Shown here: in pieces, positions 25,601 through 36,037 of the stretch
How the letters are laid out: every line of letters begins with the position of its first letter
Position numbering within the stretch: position 1 is the stretch's first letter
From: Isoperla grammatica
Lineage: Eukaryota; Arthropoda; Insecta; Plecoptera; Perlodidae
Assembly (NCBI GenBank): GCA_945910005.1
Contig: OX246740.1
Location: 2,232,736-2,296,735 of the forward strand
Length of the DNA stretch: 64,000 nt
Reading direction: 5' to 3'
Notes under the pieces: generated by a model
Told to the model about the DNA's origin: nothing
Databases searched by the model: none
Seen by the model: the letters and a program-made list of their open reading frames with translations, nothing else
Program-made: the position numbers and the translations under genes

Positions 25601-28600
25601 TTCATAAACTTCACATCACAGCATTGACAAAAATGTCCTAACATAGCCAGCAGCCATTTTGAAAATCTCTGTTAATGAAAAACTCTCAAATTGATATGTA
25701 GTAGAATTTCGAACCAAAATCTCGATAGTCAAAATATCGACTTCATTTCAGTACAGTTAACCCACGCAGATTCAAATTTACAAAAAATAACTGTTGTACC
25801 TAACAAAATATCCATGAAAAACGAGGAAAACACTTTTCAAAAATCTGTTGCCAGTCCATTTTTGGCCCTAAATATCCGTCAAATGGATAAAATCCTTGAA
25901 AACGGCAGACCTGATATGCCAACCGGCAACTGTAAAACCTGATTATTGATTACAGTATTTTAAACCAAAGTGCATTGGCCTACGATTTAATTTTGATATG
26001 CAATTTTTATTTTGCTTTAGGCCTACACATTTTCACATTATAAATAAAATTTGATATTTCTGCTACCGTATCTTAAGCTTTTTAATTTCGAGTATTTCAT
26101 ATTTGAAATAGAAGTTTTGATTTTGATTTTAAACCCTGCTATAAGTTCCTGTCCAATAAGTTTACATGCCTTTATTCACACACATTTAGTAACTTTTTCC
26201 CTGAAATAAGTTTGAAATTTGATGTCTTTGAAACATGTATTAAAATGGTTATAGGCCTATAGTCAAAAGTTGTTACAACGAACGCCCATACACAAAATCA
26301 TCATTTTAACTAAATTTATTTGTGGTCCCGCCCGAATCCCTATGTTCACAATGTTAATTTGTTATCATTACAAAGAAAATTCGTTATTACGAAAAGATCG
26401 GATTACACAAACATATTTTGGTTCCCCTTGGTATTATTAAATGTTGGTACAGCAAAATTATCTTCCGAAATGTGGATTATTTGGAATTCCCAGTCGCGTA
26501 GATTGTTGTTTTTCCGTGTATCACCTCGTTAGATCCGGCTGACCATCCACGAGAGTCGGGCAAGGTCATTGACCACCGCAAGACGAGACCACCCTAGCCG
26601 CCCAATCACGATCGCGGTTACAGAGCGAGGGACGAACTGAACTGTCAACAGGCTTGCATGTGGCCCTCGTCTGAGCTATCGCGGTCTCGCTTCCACTCGC
26701 GTGTCCTGTGCCTAGCGCTTTCTCTCTCATGGCGGCCGGTAGCCGTCTCGCTCAGACACGATACCACTCCATTGTTCTCTCTCGCTCGGCCGGCCGCCCC
26801 CCTGCTATACCCGCCTGTGAGCCTACTGCCCGCAACACAGATGTGTAATGCTGGTTGCAGGCCACACAGGGGCCATGCGGTACTTGCCATTACTCACGCG
26901 CTACATATCTTTTAGGCTTTGTAGACGCTATTTTGTCCAGTTTGGGAACTGGGAATCAAGTTTCCAGCGCAAAAAAAAAACACTGATCATTTTTACGAAA
27001 TAATTATTATAACGAAAAAAAAACGTAAGGTCCCTTCGAGTTTGTTGTAATGACATTTGACTGTACTATAAGTCTACCTTGAAAACTTCAGCATATTCTA
27101 TTTATTTAATTTTTTCAAATGCTCTGCTAAAATTGTCTTCTGTTTCCCTTGACAGATGTACCCACTGGGTCCAGAAGTTCACGAGATAAACACGATCCTG
27201 GCCACAGATCGTATTCCTGTCACGCTTGTGGAGAAAGTCTTCCTCTGCAAGCTTTGTCGCTACTTCACCTCCCTGCGAACCAAGTTTGTGGACAAGACTC
27301 GACTGACTGGCAGCAACAAGATGTTCTACGAGAGCTACCGAAAGAAGTAGGCCAATCGTTGTCACACTCAAAATCTCCAGCTTTTAGAATTATTTTTTTT
27401 TACAGAATTATCAATTATGATTTGATATCTTGTACTGCAGAATTGGACAAAAAACAGAAAAGCAATCAGCTGGCATCTTCCAAATAACTTGCTTATTGAC
27501 AGCAGTAAAAATGTAATTTAGCGTAGCGCCCGGCCCATGTATGCGTGAGATGCGTCTGTTTTCGGTTTATCCATCTATTTGCTATAGGCAATCATCTCAC
27601 AATTAGTGATGACAACGGGTACCCGTTACCCGCCCGAGCTGGTCGGGTACGTGTTCCGTTAACCGGAAAACCCATTTTTTAAATTATTTTTATTAAATTT
27701 TATTTTTTTATTCCCCATGGTAATTTACGAACAAAACGAACGCCAAATCACTCGCAATAGATAGGTCCGTTCGTTCCCATCAATATAAACATACTTAGAT
27801 TCAGCTAGGCCTTACGGCCTACGTGTCTCTGATCCACTGAAAATGAGGCATTAATTTTTTCTTTGTCGGCTAATTAGACATCCCGATTTATATTTTTGAT
27901 TTAGGCCTAATTTAAGTTTTTTTATTTTTTTTTTACAAATTTTTTTACTTACTACTAGGGATGTCAACGATTACGATTAAACCGATTATTAATCGATTAT
28001 TAAAAAAAAACGATTTTAAATTTTTTGCGCTTTTTTAAATTTAGTTCTCAAGATCCGCCGCCTATTCGAGCGCGAGCGCTAGCATCGCTATTGCGCTAAG
28101 AAGAAGAAGACCCATAATTTCTGACAGCACAGCTGCAGCATTCACGTAAATTTTAATTACGCTGCACATGAAAGTAATATTGCGACGCATATTCAGCATA
28201 CTTAAGTACTTATTGGTACAAGAAAAACGGAAAGTAAATAACTATAGCCCTGCAGACCTAACTAGGACAGAAAATATCGTCATTATCGTCGAAATCTTGG
28301 ACAGAACAAAACAAAAAAACTCCGTGGGGTAAAAATATATCGATAGTCGAAAAGAAGTCGAATGAATATTTCGACCCACATTGCCTGCCACACACTCCGT
28401 GCGAACTCGTGGCTTGCGCGGGCGATTCAAACTAACCGAAACCAGACCGAAGTTTTTAAGAAACTTGCTACTATACCGACATTTTACAAATCGATTAATA
28501 ATCGATTATGGAGGTGAAAGTGAATTCGATTATCGATTATAATAATTTAATCGTTTGACATCCCTACTTACTACCTACCCGGGTAACCGGGTCGTAAAAA

Positions 28601-30967
28601 AGTTTGGTTTCGTCATCCTTACTCACAATCTAAGTTGAATAACCGAAAAACGGACGCATCGCACGGGTTCGGACGCATACTTGACCTGGGCCAGCTTATG
28701 TCTCTAAATTAATAGGTACCTAGTTTGGCCACTGAGGGCGCTACCTAGTGAAAACGAACTAAGCGCTCAAAGTGGCAATGTCACGCAACTTTCTGATGAG
28801 CATTGTCGTTTTTTCCGGGTCGATAATAGCAAATTTTGAAAATTGTTTGATTAAATACAGCTTTTAAAATTGTTGGGCAGATTATCAATTCATCATCCAT
28901 CTTATTAGACAAGGCACCATTTAAATCAGAACACGTTTTAGACTTACAAACAGCAAAGAACACACAACAAACACAAACAAAACAACATAACAAAATAAAA
29001 ACACAAAAAGAAAAAAACAAGATATTTCACAATAATATCCGGCACTATTTATAACCGCGGAATGCAGTCTTCACCAATAAGTTGCTAAATTTGGCCACAT
29101 ACCCTATAGCGCTGTGTGTACTAACACATGGTGCCTATACATCACGTTCAAATTACCTAATTCGTAATAGGGAGAAAATTTGCTATAATAGGCCTATGGT
29201 TCTCACATTTTGCCGCCATTTTTTTTTTTATAATTCTAGTTAGAACTTTTCAACCAACTTTTCCACAAAACACACACACACACACATTAATAGACACACT
29301 AATAATAGCATTCAGTCAAATTGAAGCTTGTGGATGCTCCAAATTTCAACTTGATCCGACTCCATGCGACCGCTATCACAAGACAGAAAAACAAACACAA
29401 CGAGAGCCATACATGTAGAATGGAAACGCTCATTTAATTAAATAGTTACCAAACCAACAATGTTTTTTGTTCCAGAATTCTACAATTTTTGGATGTAGAA
29501 ATCACAGAAGAGCCAGAACCAGAGGTCCCTAAACGAAAGCGTCGAAAAATGAAGGTGTCTTCAAAACTGGAAGTAAACGGCGAACACCTAACAATTTCTC
29601 CAGGAGACAAGAAACCAGCCGAAGCCGTGCCTGTGATAAACCTGACTAGTAGCGAAGATTCTAGCCCTCCATCCATGGACATAAGTACTATGGTGGAGAC
29701 ACAGTTAGTAGAACCAATGATAGACTATAGTACTTTGGGTACCGATGCCCCGAGCGTAGTGAGCATGGCTACCGTCAATAAACCGCTGATACCCGCGGTA
29801 AACTATCGTGTGGAACCCGTGAAGCCTACCAAGATAAGACTGACCTTTGGCAACACCAAACCTGGGCCCTCGAACGACGGCAAGAAGTCCAACGGTGTTG
29901 TGATATTAGAACGGGATCCCGAAGTTCCGAACTTCACCACCGTCTTGGAGACGCCGCAGTTGTCGGTGACGGCAAACTTCGACTTCCGAAACCCGATACC
30001 CGTAAAGTCGGATGTGGAAGGCGAGTGGGAGAAGTGCGCCTTCTCGTTGCAATATGACCGGGACTCGAAACAGGCGTTCGAGAAACTCAAGAGACCGTAC
30101 GGCAGCCAGTCCAGCTTCTTCCGGCATCTCCTCTTACTGGAGCAGTACTGGAGGTCGGGAGAACTGACCGCGGCCCCGACGTCCAACTCAAGGACCAAGT
30201 CTTATCTGAAGAGTGTTCAGAACCGCATCGACAGCTTCTCCATGTCCGCCCCGGCGACCTCCCTCACCCCCGTCGGACCCAAAGCGTCTAGCGTGCCCAT
30301 CATTGACCTCCCGTTGCGACGTCTCGGCGGCGGGATCGTGACCACCGCGTCCTCCTCGCGACCTCCGGTCTTCACGTGCACCTCCACCGGCCCCCTGCCC
30401 TCCACCAGTGTGACCAACCCGATGTTCATGTCGCAGACGCCGACCAAGAAGTACGTGATGAACCCAGCGACCGGACAGTACGTACCTTCGAAACGTAAAC
30501 CCAACATCGTTCAGGTGACCAAGGGAGGTCAGCCCTTGTTCCGTCTGGTGGACCCGACTAAGTCTCAGATCCGAGCGTTGCAGGGCTACAAACGGAAAGT
30601 GCCGGCCGCGACCGTGACCTCGGATAGTAACGATTGTGTTCCCCTCATCTGTGACGTGCGCTCGCTCGGTGAAGAGGGTACCAAACTTTGGAATACCAAG
30701 CCCAAGGTAAACGTGGTGACACCCGTTTCCAATCAGCCACCCAAACCGAAAAGTGCGCCCGTTACTAATCAGCCACCCAAACCGAAAAGTGTGCCCGCTA
30801 CTAATCAGCCACCCAAACCGAAAAGTGCGATCTCTATTTTACCGAAACCCCTTGTAGTCGGACCTAAACCTAACACGGTCCTAACACCAACGGGTATCAT
30901 TCTGTCCAAGAAGCTCGACATTAGTGTGTCGCCTATAGTGAAAAAAGACGACGTTGCGAAAAGCTGA
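9471..30967 (+). CDS. Gene 1: large nuclear-type protein with AT-hook-like motifs and a Cys-rich region, family not recognised (8 exons)
   Basis: Exons read as 9471-13643, 13856-about 13919 (donor uncertain), 16823-17071, 20479-20564, 22803-22952, 25000-25122, 27156-27346 and 29476-30967. All phases agree and give about 2,167-2,175 residues. The first 1,391 residues are Lys/Ser/Glu-rich and low in complexity, with AT-hook-like GRPPK (40-44), GRPK (71-74) and GRPS (198-201) and many basic clusters. Exons 3-7 hold paired cysteines and histidines that look like several zinc sites. The last exon encodes about 496 residues with a hydrophobic/aromatic segment (SFFRHLLLLEQYW) in a Pro/Ser/Thr-rich setting. 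No enzyme domain is visible. A chromatin or DNA-binding role is inference from the AT-hook-like and zinc-type motifs. I do not recognise the family and give no name. The exon structure is well supported, the function is not. Confidence 0.85.
13856..13919 (+). CDS. Gene 1 exon 2 (small exon, 3' end uncertain)
   Basis: A good acceptor (gttctgtgcag) starts an exon in phase 0 after exon 1, coding an acidic Ser-rich stretch (GPSTADDLESSSSVGVGN). Exon 3 starts in phase 1, so this exon must end in phase 1. The candidates are A|gtgtcg at 13895 or T|gtttga at 13919. A phase-2 donor at 13917 would also work with a later acceptor (16830 or 16833) for exon 3. All are weak. The exon is needed because exon 1 cannot join exon 3 in frame. 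Confidence 0.6.
13920..16245. other. Gene 1 intron 2, 5' part
   Basis: AT-rich intronic DNA. A segment at 15360-15410 (gaaactgtttcggcctgatg with gtcttgttcacccgacga) resembles in reverse the segment at 19508-19535. Otherwise nothing recognised. Confidence 0.5.
16246..16555. repeat. Inverted-repeat element (about 60-bp arms)
   Basis: The left arm from tatagaatgtgaggata through ttgtgtaagatgatga is mirrored at 16489-16552 (tcatctcacacaaag to cctcacattctata). The sequence after the right arm (ctattccag-cgattggcatct) recurs at 61185. Confidence 0.7.
16823..17071 (+). CDS. Gene 1 exon 3 (acidic linker, first Cys cluster)
   Basis: The acceptor is gttggacag and the donor G|gtatgt (phase 1). A Glu-rich linker is followed by the first cysteine cluster, C-x3-C-x2-C (RLCSDVCSYCFGKFG) with a further Cys-His a few residues on (TPCHVAQLKG). 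Base composition is more GC-rich than the intron around it, which fits a conserved coding exon. Confidence 0.82.
17338..17396. mobile_element. Half of a GGTTGGAATTC MITE
   Basis: Identical over about 57 bp to the left half of 39938-40086 (from ggttggaattcatagtcggc to tttgttttgtttat). The right inverted repeat is missing. Confidence 0.75.
17969..18335. mobile_element. Non-autonomous hAT element (367 bp) in gene 1 intron 3
   Basis: The 8-bp TSD gtaggctg lies at 17961-17968 and 18336-18343. The ends tagagctggg and ctcagcccta are inverted with mismatches. Subterminal GTTTAAACG motifs lie at both ends. Confidence 0.8.
18513..18695. repeat. Perfect 54-bp inverted repeat with 75-bp loop
   Basis: Arm 18513-18566 is the exact reverse complement of 18642-18695 (54/54). 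It lies in gene 1 intron 3, and transcribed it would form a long hairpin. Confidence 0.92.
20479..20564 (+). CDS. Gene 1 exon 4 (second Cys cluster; source of the tandem array)
   Basis: The acceptor is ggtttgtttcag and the donor AGA|gtaagt. It enters in phase 1 and leaves in phase 0 (86 bp). It codes a Cys-rich stretch containing SCLCDACYRHVDRKANCP, with C-x-C-x2-C and a later Cys. The 3' 66 bp of this exon plus the donor are the first unit of a 12-copy tandem array that continues into the intron. I take the first copy as the true exon because only it has a pyrimidine-rich acceptor in front. Confidence 0.82.
20499..21379 (+). repeat. Tandem array of 12 units of 73-79 bp made from exon 4 and its splice donor
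   Basis: The unit is the last 66 bp of exon 4 plus gtaagta. Donors (gtaagt) recur every 73 bp from 20565 to 21380. Two units are 79 bp because ACGTAC is doubled (around 20850 and 20930). Units differ by only a few substitutions (for example tt/tc at the start, gatgttt at about 21184). Every unit keeps the cysteine codons and the donor. 73 and 79 are both 1 mod 3, so read-through shifts frame and meets TGA in the second unit. Confidence 0.95.
22803..22952 (+). CDS. Gene 1 exon 5 (basic, CC-x3-C...HH)
   Basis: The acceptor is ctgttgtgcag and the donor AAG|gtgagg, phase 0 on both sides, 50 codons. It is strongly basic (KTKGKKRLHHMSRAARPK) with a possible zinc site CCVLGC...QHHVRRKW. The open frame upstream to 22551 is intronic: it has no conserved look and the acceptor sits at the change in composition. 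Confidence 0.84.
23497..24040. mobile_element. Element with about 110-bp terminal inverted repeats
   Basis: 23497-23605 and 23935-24040 are inverted copies (tattttaattata...gaatgcacctc...atctgag against its complement), about 80-85% alike by eye. It lies in gene 1 intron 5. Interior has no coding sequence. Confidence 0.7.
24070..24430. mobile_element. Non-autonomous hAT element (361 bp)
   Basis: The 8-bp TSD ttaataac lies at 24062-24069 and 24431-24438. The ends are tgggggtgtgcgag and ctcgcacgccccta (12/14). It starts 30 bp after the preceding inverted-repeat element. Confidence 0.8.
25000..25122 (+). CDS. Gene 1 exon 6 (Cys/His cluster)
   Basis: The acceptor is tcttgtgttag and the donor CAG|gtacgc, phase 0 on both sides, 41 codons. 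It contains LPLCSQHYAWVDHFMICGIC and a further Cys after RRRLN. The C-x2-H and C-x2-C pairs suggest metal binding in continuity with exons 3-5. Confidence 0.84.
26260..27063. mobile_element. pogo/Tigger-like non-autonomous element (804 bp)
   Basis: Flanked by TA. The ends read tagtcaaaagttgttacaac and the inverse of cagtcaaatgtcattacaac, as in pogo-type TIRs (CAGTCAAA...). Subterminal ttacgaa/ttataacgaa words are present. A GC-rich unrelated block (26527-26900) sits in the middle. It lies in gene 1 intron 6. Confidence 0.65.
27156..27346 (+). CDS. Gene 1 exon 7 (last Cys pair; donor carries an in-frame TAG)
   Basis: The acceptor is gtttcccttgacag. The exon reads through a Cys pair (FLCKLCRYF) to ESYRKK. 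The donor AA|gtaggc leaves in phase 2 and joins exon 8 to restore a Lys codon (AA+A). If the donor is not used, the reading frame stops at once because AAG-TAG spans the splice site (27345-27350). This is therefore an exon, not a separate 64-codon gene. Confidence 0.82.
27604..28621. mobile_element. Ac-like hAT element (outer, 1,018 bp)
   Basis: The 8-bp TSD ctcacaat lies at 27596-27603 and 28622-28629. The ends are tagtgatgac and gtcatcctta. Subterminal ggtacccg/gggtaaccgg repeats are present. It is interrupted by the element at 27956-28566 and lies in gene 1 intron 7. Confidence 0.85.
27956..28566. mobile_element. Ac-like hAT element nested in another hAT (611 bp)
   Basis: The 8-bp TSD cttactac lies at 27948-27955 and 28567-28574. 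The 10-bp ends are perfect, tagggatgtc/gacatcccta. Subterminal cgattaatcgatta iterations are present. The termini resemble maize Ac (TAGGGATGAAA). Confidence 0.9.
28720..29180. repeat. Dispersed repeat, copy 1 (TTTGGCCACTGAG family)
   Basis: Begins tagtttggccactgagggcg and runs through ttgggcagatta and gttttagacttacaaac to ggccacata-ccctatagcgctg. The second copy is at 57688-58157. Confidence 0.8.
29193..29440. repeat. Interspersed repeat family, 3' part only
   Basis: Starts at ctcacattttgccgccat and runs through the gcttgtggatg and cgaccgctatc blocks to aacgctcatttaatt. More diverged than the other copies. Confidence 0.65.
29476..30967 (+). CDS. Gene 1 exon 8 (C-terminal about 496 residues, stop TGA)
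   Basis: The acceptor is ttttttgttccag, entered in phase 2, with the stop at 30965-30967. An acidic/basic start (EEPEPEVPKRKRRKMK) looks like a nuclear localisation signal. Next come a Ser/Thr/Pro-rich stretch and a segment with SFFRHLLLLEQYWRSGEL followed by SYLKSVQNRIDSFS, which looks like a folded helical element. Near the end there are three 12-residue repeats of the type NQPPKPKSxPxT (about 30731-30830). GC content is high across 29900-30700. Confidence 0.86.
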
Positions 30968-33900
30968 ACCAATTAGTGAAATTTCTTCATCTTACTCTCC
31001 TTGATATATTAACTTGTGCACCACCTATTTTCCCACCCAAAGTTAACTATGGCACTACCTTCAACAATTCTTATCAATACTTAAATTATGAACAGTCGTG
31101 GTGACTTTTGATAGGCTATGTCTTCTTCTACTTGGCCCCGAACACAAGCAACTTTTTGTAATCTGTAGGCTGTGTATTTGTTGCTTCAGTATGTAGTTTA
31201 ATTTTTATAGTTTCTTAACAACTAGTGTGCATATTATAAGGACGACAGTACTCCCACATTTTTTTTTATAAATATATTATACCTAGGTACGTGATGCTAC
31301 ACATTTTGCATGGTTTACTATTGTGAGAACTTATAGTGGTATTGTGTGTTGCCACAAGAAGAAATGGAAATGAAGGCTCTGTATTGTAAATAATTTGGGA
31401 AGCGACAAAAAATTATTTTCTTAAAACTACAAATTGGGTTATATAGTTTATAGGTCTAGACATAGCTAAGTACTAAATTTATAAAAATGTAAAATCACAT
31501 TTGATTCAATCATTTTGTGAGTTTTTTTTATATGAATAATAATATACGTATATTACATGAGTTCATTAGGTTTCTCTAAAATAGAGATCGCTGAATTATT
31601 AGTGCCTGAACTTTAAACTGTAATAACAAGAAATATTTGTGTTTCTGTTACACAGAAGTCAATTTAAATATATCTAATATGTTTAGCCTACACTGAGATT
31701 GCAAACAAAACTCAATCAGTTGTTTGAAAACCACTTCAATGAATAGGCCTACAGAGTAAATAATGCTGGTACACCAAAGGGAGGAAATTTAAATGCATAC
31801 CTACTGTGGACAATAGAGTATATTTATTATTTAGTTTAGATTGAAGATACTCTTGACCATTTGTGTATTTTGAACAAAAACTGCATAGGCTGATCTAGAT
31901 TATTGGTAACCAATTTCAAACTAAAACTGTCATCCTTATGTATGTAATTCTATGGCCCACTTTGTTCTCAAAAGCCTTCTATATCGACAAGAATGGGGGA
32001 AGTATGCCACTATGTTATTTCATAACCATTTGTATCGAGAATATTTTTCTTGGATGAATGTTAAAGTGAATGTTTTATGTGCTGCAACCATAATATTAAT
32101 CTTAAAATTAATTTATAATTATGATATAGTGGTTTCCAAGCAAGTAATCTAGTGCTTTCCTTGTCAATTGAAATGATGTTGTAATTTTTGTTTATATATT
32201 ATATATTCTGTTTATGTACGGAATATCTTGGAACATTCAATCCCGATACAACGACATTCCAATTGGTCAGGCAATGCATTAGTACTTTTGTCTTGTCTCC
32301 AAGTGGTAAAAATAATGTTCACCTAATTTTTAATCAAAACCATAAGAATGTCACGTTCGTTTTCCGCTAAGTTGATAACACACCAACGTGTTCCTTTCCT
32401 GCAATACAGGCTTTACAAGCGAGCTGGAATTTAAATATTTGTCCCGTAAGCAGATTCAAGATGTAATGCTTGTGGGTGGAGGTGGTTCACCCTAATATAT
32501 ATATTATCTCTCTCTCTCTTTCTCTTACACATGTTGATTATTTATTTGCCACAAGGCATTGGAAAACATACTTAATTTTATTCTACACAGTTTGAATATT
32601 TATTTATCCAGTTAAAAGCAAATTTTTTTCTTTTGAGTTGAGAACATAAAAACACACTCAGGTCAAAAAAAATCATTAAAGCAATACTGCGACAAAAATA
32701 CGTGAATACTAAATACACTAGAGAGTGGGAAATATTTTTAAAGACATAATTTGTAAGGTATTTACTTTGGACATGTATATAAGCCTATATATATTATATT
32801 GGAATTGTCAGTTTTGTAGAGAAAACTTCGTACTATTTAGTTGTTTCCCTAGTTATTAAAATTATTACTCCTTTTGATATACAATTCTATTTTTTTATAA
32901 ACTGTATAACTCAATAGATGGTGGTCTGGTTGTTGACTGTTGGGCTTAGAACTTTGCCAAGAAAGTAATGTATGTAAACACTAGTTAATTATTTAATAAG
33001 TTGTCAGAATCAATGCAGTACATTGTTGCATTCTATTACTTAGCATATTTTTATACTTGACTGAATATATATTGAGCAAAAACTATTAAGCAGTTTTATT
33101 CTTGATTGCAGTAATTGAGTGATTGTTCTATCTATGCAATAGTACAATTTAAGGGCCTGGTGTTCCTTGCACTACTTGGTTCTATCCACTTAATGTAACT
33201 TATCATGGGCAGGGCACAGAATTACCTATCACTATCAGCACTGATTTAGACTGAAGAACAAAAACATGCTTTTCATCCACTCTAGCCAAAATAGCATTTA
33301 AATGTTATGTATCCTTGTTTCAAAGTCTTAGTGAATACCTATAGTAAGTTGTTCGTGATGAAAAACTGTCCATTGGAATTGGACTCGGTATTGGGACGGG
33401 CCGCTAAATATTGAGCTCGTCGCTAATTTTTACCACGAATCAGAAGCGTGGAGTTCACAAGTTAGCGGTGGGTTAAATATTTAACAATATCTGTACCTCA
33501 TAATACCAGAGCTTTTTTGGTTTATGTCGTACATTGGAGAAAGTGTGAAAAAGATAATTTGTCAAGACTTTGTAGGCGTTTATGCTACATTGTAGTCATG
33601 AAGAATGCGAGACAAAATGTTTCATAGTATAAGCCAGTGTGCCAGAGTAACCTGAAACTAATCCTGCCAGTTACCTAAGCATTCGTCACCTTTTTATACA
33701 GTAGTCTTAGCACAGTGTTATACAAGAGGAACTACTGTTGAGATGCTTTTCTAATCCACTAAAATAACTAATAGTAATAGAATCACTTGCGTGGGTCCCG
33801 TCTCATTTCATGTAGACTCTTTAACAAAGGTAGAACTGAATGATTGTACAATATTATGTGGACCATTTTAGGTTGTGGAAAAAAGTGGTGGCAAAATTTA

Positions 33901-35444
33901 AATGTTGAAATAAAATTGATTTACACATAGTATTACTTTTAACATTGACTACAGCCCGTGTTGTAGTTTGTTCATTTCATAGCGGAAAATATTCGTTTGT
34001 TGCAAGCCAGTAATGACTGATCTGCTAAGTATCCGTTCCCATTCAAAATGACTAGCTAATGTCATGGGCTCTTTTATTAGTCACCTTATTTTACTACTTG
34101 GGTAATTTGCTCTCAATTTTTATCCTTCCTTATGTGTCTCTGAATTGAGTCCACTCGTAGACGATTATAACAAATAACAATAAATTCAAACTACCCGGTT
34201 TTTTAACGGGGTCAGAGTTTAGCTCCTATTGACTGTATGTGTGGGACGTTTACAATCGAAAATCCAAATGTTTGACATTTTATGATTTTAAACATTGTTG
34301 AACCCACCATTCATCAAACTTGCTTGACCACAGGTTTCTCTATACATCTTTTAGCCTCAACCACAATTGTCCGCATTGTAAACGAAAATCGGCATCCTGA
34401 TCGCAATCATAATCGAAGAAAAATAGCCCATCCACAACAAATACTTTTCAAAATCAAAATGTGCATTGGCTTACACTCATAGATCGGGCTGTATTGCAGT
34501 AAATATTATGTAACGTTATATATTAAACTAGGCCTGTACATCCTTGCCTACACCTACCTTCTAACAGGTATATCCATTATTGAATACATACTGGCATATT
34601 TACAAAATTGGCTAGAATACAGTCTAGGCTGGCGATGGGCGAGTGTTCTGTCATTGCACTCGGCCGTCAGCTCGCCAGGGCAATACAAGGTTGAGCTGGC
34701 CGAGCGACTAGCCACGCCCCGTAATGCCTTGCGTGAAATAAAATGCGAAATAAATAGGCGCTAATGTTTGACATATAATTTGTTCCTTTGCTTGTAAAGC
34801 GTCATTCACAACCATTTAGCGTGCGAAAATTAACGTGTACAAATTTTAGCAATTGATGTAGGTGTTCAGAATGAAATTTCACAAATGAACATAAACCAAT
34901 CAGATATGACTGCACTTTCCGCGATAATCCGACCTTCTATTATCGTACAAAATGTTCAGAACTTTGCACAAGATTAATGAAAAGTTAATTGTCCATTATA
35001 ACCTCAACAGCTTTCTTAAAACTCGCAAACAAACTCGAAATATGTGTATTTGGTTTTGTGCGCATGCGCACAATTTAGAAAATTACTGAAATTAGCTGTT
35101 AAGTTGAAGTTGGTTCAACTTTTCGATAATTCCGTGTAGCAATAATTTCGCGAATTTCCATGTGAACATTAGCATATGAACTGCATTGGACTAACTTCGT
35201 AATTTTCATAAGTTACGTATGCTAATTGGTTCTGAACGGGTCTTTAGTCGTTTACAAAATTAGCTTAGCCATGCTTCATTCCACAAAGAAGAAATTATTA
35301 CTGCTATATTACTAGTATCAAGCTTTATACAGTTGAAAAGCCAACGCAAACTACTCGGGCGACGGGATACTAGATCAACGACCGCAAATTGTAAAAATAT
35401 GAACTTATTTCCTGATTACAATCCGGATTGCCGCATTGCGATTT
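30968..35444. other. 3' UTR of gene 1 and spacer
   Basis: The transcript must extend past 30967 by an unknown length. AT-rich, with short frames only. A (TC)n run lies near 32506-32525. No further gene supported. Confidence 0.5.
33909..33914 (+). promoter_or_regulatory. Possible polyadenylation signal for gene 1
   Basis: AATAAA about 2.9 kb after the stop codon. Others lie further on, and none is singled out by the sequence alone. Confidence 0.25.
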
Positions 35445-35530
35445 AGTTGTGAACAGTGCCAGTGCCAAGGTAGTTCATTCTTTCACGATTACCAGATTAC
35501 GATTATGTTGACAATGTTGACAACTGTGGT
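35445..35530. repeat. Dispersed repeat, inverse of 49826-49925
   Basis: The reverse complement shares cgtaatctgg-aatcgtgaaag and ctgttcacaac with the segment just after ZFYVE1 exon 4. caattgtggttgggcc also recurs near 50010. Confidence 0.6.
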
Positions 35531-35551
35531 TGGGCCTTTAGATTCACTAAG

Positions 35552-36032
35552 ATCTCGTTCTCATTACTAGCGTTTAACGCGGGTTGGTGGGTTAATTTCC
35601 CCGTGTGGACGATCGCAGGTTGCTACGATGGTCGCACTTCAAACCCGCGTCCGAACTCCGAGTTACTTGCGTTACCGTTGCTACACTAGTCAGTATAAAC
35701 ACCGCGTGGTCGCCAACCATGGTTCGTCTGACTACATAACCTCAAAACTTTGTAGCAAATTTGTTGTTGTCCAACGCTAAGCCTACGTCTGTTTATCGCA
35801 GTTTGATTTTAAGTGAATTAATAACGTCTACATTTTCCAACGAGGAAACGACACTCCTTAGCACAATACTTGGCTAGCCTGAAATTCATACAAAATACGT
35901 GTCTTCTACAGCGCTCCATATGTAAAGGTTGCAAACTACTTACCTTTCGACGGTATTACAGTTCAATTAAAACGCAAGTCAACAACTCGCGTTCAACCCG
36001 AGTTGCTTTATCTCGAGTAATGAGAACGAGGT
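35552..36032. mobile_element. Inverted-repeat element (481 bp) with CTAAG duplication
   Basis: The ends atctcgttctcattact and agtaatgagaacgaggt are inverted (16/17), flanked by ctaag at 35547-35551 and 36033-36037. Subterminal cgcgggttg/caacccgag words are present. The class is uncertain. Confidence 0.6.
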
Positions 36033-36037
36033 CTAAG

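Noticed and set aside
27156..27350. Separate 64-codon gene
   Set aside because: It follows an acceptor, continues the Cys-rich pattern, and splices in frame to 29476.
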